This document shows positions 33,556-40,973 of a stretch of 64,000 bases of DNA, one piece after another. Each line of letters begins with the position of its first letter. Within the stretch, counting starts at the first letter, position 1. The notes under the pieces were generated by a model, which was not told where the DNA came from, did no database searches, and saw only the letters and a list, made by a program, of their open reading frames with translations. The DNA is from a virus. A program made the position numbers and the translations under genes. The DNA lies in IMG/VR virus record IMGVR_UViG_3300027857_000004, positions 1 to 64,000 of that record. The stretch is one strand, 5' to 3'.

Positions 33556-33573
33556 CCAGCGCGCCAAAACCAA

Positions 33574-34437
33574 CTAGCTGCTTGAACCGCCGGGGAGAAC
33601 TTCACGGACGAATTCCATAAAAGCTTCGCTTGACTTCTCCTTTGGTAAGGCAACGGGCACCCAGGCGGCGTGACCACCGGGATACTTGTCTTCGCGGGAA
33701 CTTACGGAGTAAGACCAGCTCGGAAAACCTCCGTGGCGGAGGGCGCCTAAGCGACGAGCGGGAAATAATGTCTTCTTGCACAACTGAGTGTAACTCGTGC
33801 CACGGACTGCCCACAAAGCTAACGCAACTTTCTTTCCGGCAACGTCATAGACAAAGACTGTCCCGTCATCGGCGATTGCTTCGGGCTTCTCAATGGCAAC
33901 CATACAGTCGGCCAACGGTTCAAACCGCTTCATGCCGGAATCTTTTTTGAGCTGCCACTCGCGATAATCCAGAGTGCCTCCGTTCGCGCGCACTTCCTCT
34001 TCACTCGCGACGAGCAGACCGCGGGCGCCACCTTCGCACTTTTCTGCGTAGCGAGTAGGTCGGAACCCAAGAAATGTCATCGTCACGGGCGGAGTCGCCG
34101 CGCGCTTCAACGTGCTGGTCTTTGCCTCGATGATGGCGGGCAAGAAAAGAACGAGCTGCTGGCCATAGAGAATCGAGCCGGATTCGAATGACTGCGATAA
34201 GTCACCTATGTTCTGCACAATGTTGCAGCGAGGGAGCTGCATGTCAGAGAAGTCCGGCAAAAGGTCTCCGAGCAGAAAAGACTGCCTCGCCGGTGCGGCG
34301 AATGACGACGCTATCGCGGGCAGCTGCGTGCCCGGAACGGCGGGCGACGGTTTAGCCGGTTCTTGCGTTACGGTGGCCGCAACTTCCACGACCGGAGTCG
34401 CGGGGTTCGCGGGGTTATTGCTGAGATTCACTTCCAT
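33574..34437 (-). CDS. Hypothetical protein of replication block, possible ssDNA-binding
   Basis: 287 residues from MEVNLSNN; the frame extends 20 codons further upstream. A Pro/Ala-rich N-terminal linker (about 1-60) precedes a globular domain (LLPDFSDMQLPRCNIVQNIG, GQQLVLFLPAIIEAK, VTMTFLGFRPTRYAEK). The C-terminus is rich in Ser. It sits directly after a Cas4/RecB-type nuclease, the position where phages often encode annealing or ssDNA-binding partners. Function is inferred from context only. Confidence 0.45.
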   Translation of the reverse strand: MEVNLSNNPANPATPVVEVAATVTQEPAKPSPAVPGTQLPAIASSFAAPARQSFLLGDLLPDFSDMQLPRCNIVQNIGDLSQSFESGSILYGQQLVLFLPAIIEAKTSTLKRAATPPVTMTFLGFRPTRYAEKCEGGARGLLVASEEEVRANGGTLDYREWQLKKDSGMKRFEPLADCMVAIEKPEAIADDGTVFVYDVAGKKVALALWAVRGTSYTQLCKKTLFPARRLGALRHGGFPSWSYSVSSREDKYPGGHAAWVPVALPKEKSSEAFMEFVREVLPGGSSS

Positions 34438-34450
34438 ACGTTTGTTCTTT

Positions 34451-35707
34451 CTATTTTTGAATGTTTGTGTTTTCTGCGTTCTCATCGGATTTGACACTAG
34501 GTCTAGCCTTGAGAAAAGTAAATGGCGGCTGCTTCACAACTGCGCCCAGCTCTTCAACTTGCTTTTTGAACTTTTCGACCCAGGCTTGCTTTTGTCCCCG
34601 AGGCGCTTTCTCCGCGATGAGCCCTTCCACTGCGCCGAACGTGGTGTCAAGGGTAGAAGCGAATTCGGCAGCCGTGATATAATCAAGCGCAGCCTCCCGA
34701 TATTTTTTCAGGTCAACTAACTCGCGCTTTTCGGTCGTCTGAAGAGAGAATCCGATGGGCACCGGAGCGTCTCCCCGTAAGACTCGGTCCGACAGGACGG
34801 ACTTGAATGCCTTCGCCCACACGCTGACAATCGATGCCAGCTGGAGAGCGAGCTTGGTCTGGTTCGGGTCCATTATCTGAGTAGGCGTGATTGAGTCAGG
34901 CATTTCGAGCGGGTGAAACTTTTTGCCGATTTGCAAGAAAAGATTCAGCGCTTTGTCGCACTTGCCGAGGTGCTCACAGAAACCACAAACGGGCGAATAC
35001 GGAGCAGCCATAGAAAAGTCCCCCTTTGCTCTCGCTTCACGAGCGCGAGCCACTGTCGCACACACGCGCGCATAGTGCATTGGAATTTCCTGCCGTGCGA
35101 TTTTCGAATACGTAATGGGTCTCTCAGTGACGTGCGGCTGGAGAAAATCGACATACACTTCTTGGACTTTCGGATAGTGGTGAAACACTCCGAGTGCGTA
35201 TGCGATGCCCTGCAGGTTTTCTTCCGCGTGAGTAACCGGCCAAATGCCATACTTATAATCGAGAATCACCGCTTTTTTCTGGTCCCACGAAAGTAGTAGC
35301 TTGTCCAGGTAACCAGCGGTTGTGGCGACCGTGCCGTCGTCGTAAATCCGGTCATCTATTCGCAGATAGCACTCGTTAATGTCGAGCACTTGCATTTCGA
35401 AATCGGCGGGGTGCGCCGGGTTCTGAGGCTCGTCGCGTTTGTATCGAGCTTCAACAGCTTCCTCAATGAGCTGCTGCTTACGCATCGCAACATGCTCTAA
35501 ACACTGAGCGACAGCAGCGGAGTCTTCGTCACTGATTCGCTCGTCATCGGTCTCTTTCTCAGCCGCGCCGTGCGAGCGGGTTCCGGCAATGGTGCGCTCA
35601 TGCAGTTTCTTCGGCTGCCGGGATTTGTAGCACGGACACGCTTCGAGCGATTCAAGCGTGCTCGGAGAGGTTGGATGGTGCGGGCGTTCTTTAATCTCGG
35701 TGTCCAT
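34451..35707 (-). CDS. PD-(D/E)XK exonuclease, Cas4/RecB-like
   Basis: 418 residues. The nuclease core is GYLDKLLLSWDQKKAVILDY followed by Lys152 (Asp135 ... Asp150-x-Lys152), then a helical motif around LQGIAYALG. Cysteines at 24/26 and a C-terminal cluster PVCGFCEHLGKC (241, 244, 250) are placed as for a 4Fe-4S cluster in Cas4/AddB-like nucleases. It resembles phage DUF2800-type proteins. It likely degrades or resects DNA ends for recombination. Its start overlaps an HNH gene's end by 17 bases. Confidence 0.78.
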   Translation of the reverse strand: MDTEIKERPHHPTSPSTLESLEACPCYKSRQPKKLHERTIAGTRSHGAAEKETDDERISDEDSAAVAQCLEHVAMRKQQLIEEAVEARYKRDEPQNPAHPADFEMQVLDINECYLRIDDRIYDDGTVATTAGYLDKLLLSWDQKKAVILDYKYGIWPVTHAEENLQGIAYALGVFHHYPKVQEVYVDFLQPHVTERPITYSKIARQEIPMHYARVCATVARAREARAKGDFSMAAPYSPVCGFCEHLGKCDKALNLFLQIGKKFHPLEMPDSITPTQIMDPNQTKLALQLASIVSVWAKAFKSVLSDRVLRGDAPVPIGFSLQTTEKRELVDLKKYREAALDYITAAEFASTLDTTFGAVEGLIAEKAPRGQKQAWVEKFKKQVEELGAVVKQPPFTFLKARPSVKSDENAENTNIQK

Positions 35708-36176
35708 ATTTCTCTCTCATTTCTCGGTAACTTTTTATAGCGTGGCAATTGGCGCAACGCACCTCACATTTTTCTATTTCATCTAAGACCAACGACCACT
35801 GCCGGGTTCTACCTTCTCCAATAGTAAAGCATTTCGTTCCTCTGACGTGGTCAAAGTGTAAAGCTGCCGGATGCTTGTTATAGCCACAATCGAGGCACCC
35901 TCTGGAGGATTTTATTTTGTTAATTTCCTGATGCCGCCATCCAAGACTTTTTCGGCTCCATCCGGCGATTCGTTTTTTGCAGGCAGGGCACCTGACGTGA
36001 TAAGTGCAAGCCGGTCCACTGTTAAGCGGGCACCGCCAATTTTGTCGATTGTTTTTTCGAGTAGCCGCGGCGCGCGCTCGATTAACGTCTCGTGTTTTTA
36101 TACAAGCGGCACAAGGAAAATGATACCGACAACCCTCGGTGCCGGATGGGCATTTAAATTTGAGAATATGCGACAT
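35691..36176 (-). CDS. HNH endonuclease, zinc-rich type
   Basis: 161 residues from ATG 36176, which overlaps the upstream TAA. There are several Cys pairs: CPSGTEGCRYHFPCAACIK, a second similar block CPLNSGPACTYHVRCPACKK, and then an HNH-like core (GCLDCGYNKHPAALHFDHV ... CEVRCANCHAIKSYREM). The two N-terminal blocks are internal repeats. It probably acts as a free-standing homing nuclease, different from the AP2 family. It is inserted between a sigma-4-like regulator and the PD-(D/E)XK nuclease. Confidence 0.8.
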   Translation of the reverse strand: MSHILKFKCPSGTEGCRYHFPCAACIKTRDVNRARAAATRKNNRQNWRCPLNSGPACTYHVRCPACKKRIAGWSRKSLGWRHQEINKIKSSRGCLDCGYNKHPAALHFDHVRGTKCFTIGEGRTRQWSLVLDEIEKCEVRCANCHAIKSYREMREKYGHRD

Positions 36177-36421
36177 TAAACTTCTCCACCTTCGGTAGCC
36201 AAAAGCTCTCGTAGTTTTGCTTGAACACGAAAAAGAGCTTGGCATTCAATCCTGCGCACCATAGTGTCCGATATACCGAGCGCTCTGCCCACTTCTGTCA
36301 GACCTTTCCGCTTGTCGAGCTGGTCTGCGATTGCGGCGCCGATTCGCATTTGCTCACGAAACGCGACCGTTTTCTGCTGCGGGATATAACTGGGCTTCCC
36401 TGCTTTTCGAGGTGTGCTCAT
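36176..36421 (-). CDS. Sigma region 4-like HTH protein
   Basis: 81 residues from MSTPRKAG. The helix-turn-helix GLTEVGRALGISDTMVRRIE followed by CQALFRVQAKL closely matches sigma-70 region 4.2, which contacts the -35 element. There is no region 2, so it is not a full sigma factor; it may act as a transcription co-regulator or anti-sigma-like decoy. Its stop overlaps the HNH start. Confidence 0.65.
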   Translation of the reverse strand: MSTPRKAGKPSYIPQQKTVAFREQMRIGAAIADQLDKRKGLTEVGRALGISDTMVRRIECQALFRVQAKLRELLATEGGEV

Positions 36422-36422
36422 A

Positions 36423-36635
36423 TTACAGCCAGATTGGAGTAGCGGGTGGCACAGATGTCCGGTAAACCTGGAACGCATCAGTGACGGCGTAGAAAGCTCG
36501 ACTGCATTTCGCTGGTTTGGTGCCGCTGCGTTCCCGACTGTGCGTCGTCAACGACTTTTCGAGATTGGCGGTGTCTGTTGGCCGGAGACCGAGGTGGTCG
36601 CGAGGCTCTGCTGTTTCGGATAGGGCAATTTGCAT
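36423..36635 (-). CDS. Possible small gene, 70 residues
   Basis: Open frame from ATG 36635 (MQIALSETAEPRDHLGLRP), ending one base before the next gene's start. It is downstream of a terminator hairpin on the same strand. No domain, weak start context and ordinary composition leave the coding call uncertain. Confidence 0.35.
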   Translation of the reverse strand: MQIALSETAEPRDHLGLRPTDTANLEKSLTTHSRERSGTKPAKCSRAFYAVTDAFQVYRTSVPPATPIWL

Positions 36636-36681
36636 ATTTCAATTAATGTATCAGTTTTCGACCACCTACACAACTCATCTT

Positions 36682-36714
36682 TTTTCGCGCGGGTGGCTGG
36701 TTAGCGCGCGAAAA
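36682..36714. terminator. Bidirectional-looking hairpin
   Basis: TTTTCGCGCG (36682-36691) and CGCGCGAAAA (36705-36714) form a perfect 10-bp stem with a 13-base loop. The A/T ends give a T-tract in both directions. It lies after the gene ending at 36729 on the minus strand. Confidence 0.7.
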
Positions 36715-36728
36715 TAAATTAAATTCAA

Positions 36729-36923
36729 TTAATAGCTCGACATGACTTTCTTCGCCATGCTGTCCTGGGCCGGTTTGCCTGTCGGTTTCCAGCCATGCTC
36801 GACCGCATTCAGCAATCGCTTCTGACGCGCCGCCTTGGCAGGAGTGGTGGCTTTCGCTTTGATTCCGCCGGGCGTTCGGACCTGGACTTTTCCTTTGCCC
36901 ACTGATTTCATTTTGACTGGCAT
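36729..36923 (-). CDS. Small basic conserved-type phage protein
   Basis: 64 residues (MPVKMKSVGKGKVQVRTPGG, then AKATTPAKAARQKRLLNAVE, HGWKPTGK). It is strongly basic with Gly/Lys motifs, resembling small phage proteins of unknown role that may bind nucleic acid. It has a CGACTATTA site 7 nt upstream of ATG and a hairpin terminator downstream, so it may be expressed as its own unit. Confidence 0.6.
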   Translation of the reverse strand: MPVKMKSVGKGKVQVRTPGGIKAKATTPAKAARQKRLLNAVEHGWKPTGKPAQDSMAKKVMSSY

Positions 36924-36928
36924 ACCTC

Positions 36929-36937
36929 TAATAGTCG
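36929..36937 (-). promoter_or_regulatory. CGACTATTA start-site motif (minus strand)
   Basis: Read leftward, GCCGACTATTAGAGGT precedes the ATG of the 64-residue gene (7 nt from core to start). It lies in a 20-base intergenic gap. Confidence 0.65.
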
Positions 36938-36942
36938 GCGAT

Positions 36943-37182
36943 TTACATCATCAGCGCTAGTAAAGAGTCAATCTGCCTGCCGTAGTGCTTGTCTCTCCAG
37001 GTGTCGTAAATTCGCTTGCGCTTTCCTCTGGGTGGGCGCGGATGAAATCGAGCGTTTGGCCCGGCGACACGTTCCCAGTAATTGTGGCGTCGCAATTGTT
37101 TTTTCGACATCGACTTCAACCCATGCCAGTGCACAGCATGAATAAAGCGAATCGCATTTCGGAGTGCTCGTTCGGGTGTCAT
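36943..37182 (-). CDS. Small basic hypothetical protein
   Basis: 79 residues from MTPERALRNAIRFIHAVHWH; its ATG overlaps the upstream stop (ATGA). It is Arg/His-rich (RRHNYWERVAGPNARFHPRP, PRGKRKRIYD). No domain is recognised; it might bind nucleic acid. It is followed by the CGACTATTA motif of the next unit. Confidence 0.5.
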   Translation of the reverse strand: MTPERALRNAIRFIHAVHWHGLKSMSKKQLRRHNYWERVAGPNARFHPRPPRGKRKRIYDTWRDKHYGRQIDSLLALMM

Positions 37183-37313
37183 AAAAACAACGAAGTGATG
37201 AGGGCAGCCCATGCGATGACTTCAAGAATCGCCCGGTCACGAACTAACTGGCGCCGGGTTTTTTGCGGCTCGAACTGGGCACGCAATATACACGAAAAGC
37301 AAATGGCACTCAT
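37179..37313 (-). CDS. Tiny membrane protein, 44 residues
   Basis: MSAICFSCILRAQFEPQKTR, then a C-terminal hydrophobic segment (AILEVIAWAALITSLFL) that would span the membrane. It overlaps neighbours by about 4 bases at both ends, fitting a tight operon. The function is unknown. Confidence 0.5.
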   Translation of the reverse strand: MSAICFSCILRAQFEPQKTRRQLVRDRAILEVIAWAALITSLFL

Positions 37314-37489
37314 TCTCGTTCGTGCTGCTCGCTCCCGCGCGGAGTCCAAAAGTATCTTGTGCCGTCCCACTCGGTGTAACCGTCGCCGCCAAACAGGCCG
37401 CGAGCAGCGAGGAATTGGGTAACTCTGGCGTGATACCAAGTCGAGGGAAAATAGTAAGTAACCGTGTCAGTAAGCCTCCGCTTCCTCAC
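37310..37489 (-). CDS. Small hypothetical protein, start uncertain
   Basis: From a GTG at 37489 this gives 59 residues (TDTVTYYFPSTWYHARVTQF, LAARGLFGGDGYTEWDGTR). The ATG at 37543 is also in frame but would overlap the pentapeptide gene by 77 bases. The aromatic-rich, compact sequence and ATGA link to the next gene support coding. The function is unknown. Confidence 0.45.
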   Translation of the reverse strand: MRKRRLTDTVTYYFPSTWYHARVTQFLAARGLFGGDGYTEWDGTRYFWTPRGSEQHERE

Positions 37490-38189
37490 GCGTGATGAAA
37501 AAGTGAATACCACCGGAGCATTCAACACGCGGGTCCGGGTCAAAAGAAGCGGGCCTTACAACCTTCCCGACCACGTATTTAAACTCCGGGTCGTGGCTAC
37601 TTGCCCCGGCGCCCGAAATGACTTTCGCATACTCAGCGCGACACTTTCGGCCAATCAAACCGCCAACTCGCTTTGCCTTTGCCGGAATCTTGAGTTTGCA
37701 AATGCTTCCGCCTGAAAGTTTCTTCCAACCAATCAAATCGCCTTCCGGAACTATCGTTTTAATGAAAAGAATATGCTCCCAATTTGTCGCGCCGCTGAGG
37801 TCCGCGCCGCTGAGGTCCGCGCCGTAGAGGTCCGCGCCGTAGAGGTCCGCGCTGCGGAGGTCCACGCTGCGGAGGTCCGCGCTGCAGAGGTCCGCGCTGC
37901 GGAGGTTCGCGCCGTAGAGGTTCGCGCTACTGAGGTTCGCGCTAATGAGGTTCGCGCTACTGAGGTCCGCGCCGTAGAGGTCCGCGCCGCTGAGGTCCGC
38001 GCCGTAGAGGTCCGCGCTGCGGAGGTCCGCGCTGCGGAGGTCCGCGCTGCGGAGGTTCGCGCTGCGGAGGTTCGCGCCGTAGAGGTCCGCCGTCGATGCA
38101 ATAGCGGCAGCAACCGCACCACCGATTGTTTCGGCATCGGTCTCAAAGATTACTTTTTCGTCCCAACGATTTTTGATTTGAATTTTCAT
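37467..38189 (-). CDS. Pentapeptide-repeat protein
   Basis: 240 residues. After 33 residues (MKIQIKNRWDEKVIFETDAE) there are about 20 tandem A-(D/N)-L-x-x pentapeptides (ADLYG, ANLRS, ADLRS, ADLSG) to about residue 137, forming a predicted right-handed beta-helix. The C-terminal 100 residues (GWKKLSGGSICKLKIPAKAK ... DPEFKYVVGKVV) resemble the domain found after pentapeptides in phage proteins of the DUF5758 type. DNA-mimic gyrase inhibitors share the repeat fold, but no specific target can be read. The underlying DNA is a 15-bp tandem repeat. Confidence 0.85.
   Translation of the reverse strand: MKIQIKNRWDEKVIFETDAETIGGAVAAAIASTADLYGANLRSANLRSADLRSADLRSADLYGADLSGADLYGADLSSANLISANLSSANLYGANLRSADLCSADLRSVDLRSADLYGADLYGADLSGADLSGATNWEHILFIKTIVPEGDLIGWKKLSGGSICKLKIPAKAKRVGGLIGRKCRAEYAKVISGAGASSHDPEFKYVVGKVVRPASFDPDPRVECSGGIHFFITREEAEAY
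37793..38090 (-). repeat. 15-bp tandem DNA repeats coding pentapeptides
   Basis: About 20 units of a 15-bp sequence (plus-strand form GAGGTCCGCGCCGCT with variants) code for the A(D/N)Lxx repeats. Units differ at few positions, so slippage or unequal recombination could change repeat number. Other frames on both strands also stay open as a by-product. Confidence 0.85.
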
Positions 38190-38197
38190 GTTTGTTT

Positions 38198-38410
38198 TTA
38201 GCTAAAATACGATTCGATTAAGTGGTCACGCTCGATGCCTGTCTTCGCCTTCCGGAGACGGGTGACAAACTTTGCCGCTTTCGCCGGAGCGAGAAACACG
38301 GTGTTTCGGAGTTTCGCACTGTGCAACACAATCCCATCTGCTACGCTGCCCGTCCAGCTGCAATGCCGGTTGTGGTTGTCTTCCACCTTTTCAGTGGCAC
38401 GATTATTCAT
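38198..38410 (-). CDS. Small protein sharing a module with the giant virion protein
   Basis: 70 residues from MNNRATEK; the frame extends to 38437. The core (GIVLHSAKLRNTVFLAPAKA ... DHLIESYFS) closely resembles residues about 1247-1301 of the 2556-residue protein (GLVLHSAKQRSTVF ... QVVESYF). It is therefore a stand-alone copy of a virion module placed in the replication block. The function of the module is unknown. Confidence 0.6.
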   Translation of the reverse strand: MNNRATEKVEDNHNRHCSWTGSVADGIVLHSAKLRNTVFLAPAKAAKFVTRLRKAKTGIERDHLIESYFS

Positions 38411-38415
38411 CGCGA

Positions 38416-38646
38416 TTATTTCAGTAAGTCCGTGCATATAAAATTGTTGATTCCAGATTTCATCGCTGCCGCGAATTTCGAAACGTGGCAGTTACAAGCC
38501 GGGCGAAACTCCCAGGCCGGGTGTTGCGGCGGCAGGTGCGAATTGTGCACCGTGAAAACTCGCTCTGGGCAGTCTTCGTTATGCTTGAGATTGAGCAGCA
38601 CGTCGATTGCCAAGTCGGCAGGGATTAAAACGTTGTCGCTGTTCAT
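38416..38646 (-). CDS. Small hypothetical protein, His/Cys-bearing
   Basis: 76 residues (MNSDNVLIPADLAIDVLLNL, KHNEDCPERVFTVHNSHLPP, PACNCHVSKF). The Cys/His content could bind a metal. The start overlaps the stop of the tiny membrane gene upstream (ATGA). No family is recognised. Confidence 0.5.
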   Translation of the reverse strand: MNSDNVLIPADLAIDVLLNLKHNEDCPERVFTVHNSHLPPQHPAWEFRPACNCHVSKFAAAMKSGINNFICTDLLK

Positions 38647-38723
38647 AACCAGTATTCGTCAATCGCCCAGGAAATTAGCACGCACATCAGCACGATGCAA
38701 CCGAAAAAAGATGCGTCGGTCAT
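38643..38723 (-). CDS. Tiny membrane peptide, 26 residues
   Basis: MTDASFFGCIVLMCVLISWA followed by IDEYWL. It is almost entirely one hydrophobic segment. It is linked to the next gene by ATGA and lies 3 bases after the preceding one. It belongs to a run of three small ORFs. Too short for confident identification. Confidence 0.4.
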   Translation of the reverse strand: MTDASFFGCIVLMCVLISWAIDEYWL

Positions 38724-38726
38724 GGG

Positions 38727-38843
38727 TCAGTCAAACAGATAATTAATTAGCCAGAACGCCAGAACTACCGAGGCGATGACCAGTGCGGGCACGACCCACA
38801 GGGTATTGTTGATTGCGACTGCGTCGATTTGTGCGAGGGTCAT
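38727..38843 (-). CDS. Tiny membrane peptide, 38 residues
   Basis: MTLAQIDAVAINNTLWVVPA, then LVIASVVLAFWLINYLFD: one predicted transmembrane span with a short polar N-terminus. It sits between a 52-residue and a 26-residue ORF in the same direction with gaps of 3-4 bases. The function is unknown; holin-like or inner-membrane modulators are possible. Confidence 0.45.
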   Translation of the reverse strand: MTLAQIDAVAINNTLWVVPALVIASVVLAFWLINYLFD

Positions 38844-38847
38844 AAAA

Positions 38848-39006
38848 TCAGGGAGCTTGATAAATGAGCGACGAGCGGAACAAACCGGCGCTCTCGCGAA
38901 TCAGTTTGTAGCCCGCGTTCTCCAGCCGAAGCTTTTTGCGCTCAGCAGCGCGCAGACTCTTGATATCTTGCCCGTCCCACTTGACCTCAACTTGTTTTCT
39001 ATTCAT
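38848..39006 (-). CDS. Small basic protein, 52 residues
   Basis: MNRKQVEVKWDGQDIKSLRA, then AERKKLRLENAGYKLIRESA. It is charged and helical. It starts 44 bases after the helicase stop and leads a run of tiny ORFs. The function is unknown. Confidence 0.45.
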   Translation of the reverse strand: MNRKQVEVKWDGQDIKSLRAAERKKLRLENAGYKLIRESAGLFRSSLIYQAP

Positions 39007-39049
39007 GCCAAAAGAATATCACACCTCGCGAAACTGTCAACAGTTTGTT

Positions 39050-40543
39050 TTAGTCTATTTGTAAGTTGTTGGGAATCAGGTCATTGTCGAGCAGCGCATC
39101 CAGATTATTCAGCTTCGCTGCGAGTGCTCTGCGCATCGGCACCTCGACCGATTTCGCCGCGAAAATCACCCGGTAATATGCAGCCGATTTGCCGCCATCG
39201 CGAGCAAGGCGACCGAATAACTGCCTCATCGCGGTTGCTGAGTCGGATGGAAACACGATACCCACTCTTGGAGAGTCGCCAGTTAAATCGTGAAGCGAAA
39301 GAGATTCCCGGCCAGCTTGATTGTTCACTATTAGCTCGCGGAATTTGTTGGCCTGAAAATCGTCCACAATCTGCTGGCGGTTTTTTGTGTTGTTCCCGTC
39401 GATTATGCGAGCGTTCGGAAATCGTTTAAACAGCTCATCAATTGTGGCGCGAAAATTCACGAAGAACGCGACCGAGTTTCCTTTTTCAATATAATCCTGG
39501 CCCAACTCAGCGGCTACCCCAATTTTCAAAAGTTCGATGAGCTGCCTTGCGCGTAGCCTTTTTGTCAAAGGCAATTCCGGGTTAATGTCTAGCGAAGCGC
39601 GTTCCTGCAGCTTCGAGTAAGAGTCCGCAATATCGGCATACAGCGCGTTGAGAGCTTCGGTGTCCTTGTCCGGCAGCGTGTATAGTTCAGCCGAAATATG
39701 CCGTTCGGGAAAATCGGGTATGTCTTTTTCTGAAAGTCTAACGCCGCGCATCTGAGTCCGAATGTCCGCCATGATAGCGAGCTGGTCGGCCTGGGACGCT
39801 TGCCATGCCCAGCCTCGCATGGGCACACGACGGCAGCCTTTTCGATAGGCCCAGTTATCGAAGTTGGCTAAGCCATGCAAGCCGAGAAGATAACCCAGCG
39901 CGCGCATCTGGAGTGGCGAGTTAGCAGGAGTGGCGGACAGCGCTAGCGTCATAATGCCTTGCCGTTTGGCGGCAATCATCATTTCCGCGTTTAAACTGTC
40001 ATTCGCGGCGCGATGACATTCGTCTAGGATGATAAACTTAACACCAGGATGAAACTGAAAGCGACCGTAACGGTGCGGGCGAACTTTAGTTTGAACGCAG
40101 TGCGTGCCAAACCTGTGGTGAGGGCAAGCCATGAATTTCTCCGCCTGCATTTCTACAACCCGCAGGCAAACGACGCATTGAAAAAATTCTCTTTGCGTCT
40201 TCGAAAGCGGTAAGCCCCCGCTCCACGAACCCAAACTTGTTCTCCCGCTGCGCAACATTTCCCAGCTGAGTATGGTGCAAGTGTCGCCGAAATGTGAAAA
40301 AGCTCTCTTCCATGACTCTACAGAAATCGCCGGAACAACTGCCAAAGTTGGCACGTTAAGATATACAGCCGCGGCTGCAGCTGTGTAACTTTTTCCCGCA
40401 CCAGTCGAACTTGTGTCAATAGCTGCCCCATGCTGTTTGAGAATTTCAATGAGCTGTTCAGCTGGCTTGATTTGCCAAGGCCGGAGTTTCTGGGAAATTT
40501 GGGCAGGCAAAAGCCCCCCAATATCGTTTAGCGGCGTCATCAT
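39050..40543 (-). CDS. SF2 DEAD/DEAH-type helicase
   Basis: 497 residues. Motif I is TSSTGAGKS (about 44-52), motif II LDECHRA (174-178), motif III LSATP (202-206). A C-terminal RecA fold shows VAFFVNFRATIDELF and motif VI MRQLFGRLARDGG. A Cys/His insertion (CVVCLRVV ... CPHHRFGTHC, 123-149) between motifs I and II looks like a zinc knuckle. Nucleic-acid unwinding in replication or repair is likely. Its first 86 bases overlap the 3' end of an HNH-AP2 gene. Confidence 0.85.
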   Translation of the reverse strand: MMTPLNDIGGLLPAQISQKLRPWQIKPAEQLIEILKQHGAAIDTSSTGAGKSYTAAAAAVYLNVPTLAVVPAISVESWKRAFSHFGDTCTILSWEMLRSGRTSLGSWSGGLPLSKTQREFFQCVVCLRVVEMQAEKFMACPHHRFGTHCVQTKVRPHRYGRFQFHPGVKFIILDECHRAANDSLNAEMMIAAKRQGIMTLALSATPANSPLQMRALGYLLGLHGLANFDNWAYRKGCRRVPMRGWAWQASQADQLAIMADIRTQMRGVRLSEKDIPDFPERHISAELYTLPDKDTEALNALYADIADSYSKLQERASLDINPELPLTKRLRARQLIELLKIGVAAELGQDYIEKGNSVAFFVNFRATIDELFKRFPNARIIDGNNTKNRQQIVDDFQANKFRELIVNNQAGRESLSLHDLTGDSPRVGIVFPSDSATAMRQLFGRLARDGGKSAAYYRVIFAAKSVEVPMRRALAAKLNNLDALLDNDLIPNNLQID

Positions 40544-40973
40544 AGGCTCGCGCTGCTTCCTCTTCTGAACAGAAGTATCCTACATCTATCCATTTGTAAT
40601 TTACCGTAATCCTAGAACGCCATTTATTGCAATTAGGCGCCCAGGAGACTCCTTTAAATCGGCTCGAAGTGGCACCCTTTTCTTTCCCTCTGTTCGCGCC
40701 GTTCTGAGCCGTGGTTGCTTTTCTAAGATTGTATCGCTGGTTGTTTAAACTGTTTCGGTCTTCGTGGTCGACCTTTACGCCAGAAGGAACCTGTAAAATC
40801 TCTCGGTGCATCTGGAACTGCAAGCTTCGTCCAAGTTCTGGAAAATATTCTCCTCGACACGCGTATAATCTTCCCCTGGAGTTACGCACTTGCCATTTCC
40901 ATTGCATCAGCCAATCGTAATCGGCGTCATCCACCAGCGCGACCTGACCCTGAGTTAAAGGAATTTCTTTCAT
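40458..40973 (-). CDS. HNH-AP2 homing endonuclease (copy 4, intact)
   Basis: 171 residues. N-terminal signature MKEIPLTQGQVALVDDADYD with QWKW, HNH core (VDHEDRNSLNNQRYNLRKAT) and AP2 domain (SSRFKGVSWAPNCNKWRSRI ... AARAYDDAAKRYWGA). It ends with a short extra tail (FPETPALANQAS) overlapping the helicase start. The start overlaps the Tat-protein stop as ATGA. Confidence 0.9.
   Translation of the reverse strand: MKEIPLTQGQVALVDDADYDWLMQWKWQVRNSRGRLYACRGEYFPELGRSLQFQMHREILQVPSGVKVDHEDRNSLNNQRYNLRKATTAQNGANRGKEKGATSSRFKGVSWAPNCNKWRSRITVNYKWIDVGYFCSEEEAARAYDDAAKRYWGAFACPNFPETPALANQAS

Noticed and set aside
33899-33910. CGACTGTATGG on the - strand inside the gene at 33574
   Set aside because: Internal to the coding region; the ATG is in frame but there is no reason for an internal start.
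37793-38090. CRISPR-like array
   Set aside because: The 15-bp units are contiguous without spacers and are in frame in a protein gene.
37773-38201. Long open frame of E-V-R-A repeats on the + strand, and an R-T-S-A frame on the - strand
   Set aside because: Both are shadow frames produced by the 15-bp repeats of the pentapeptide gene.
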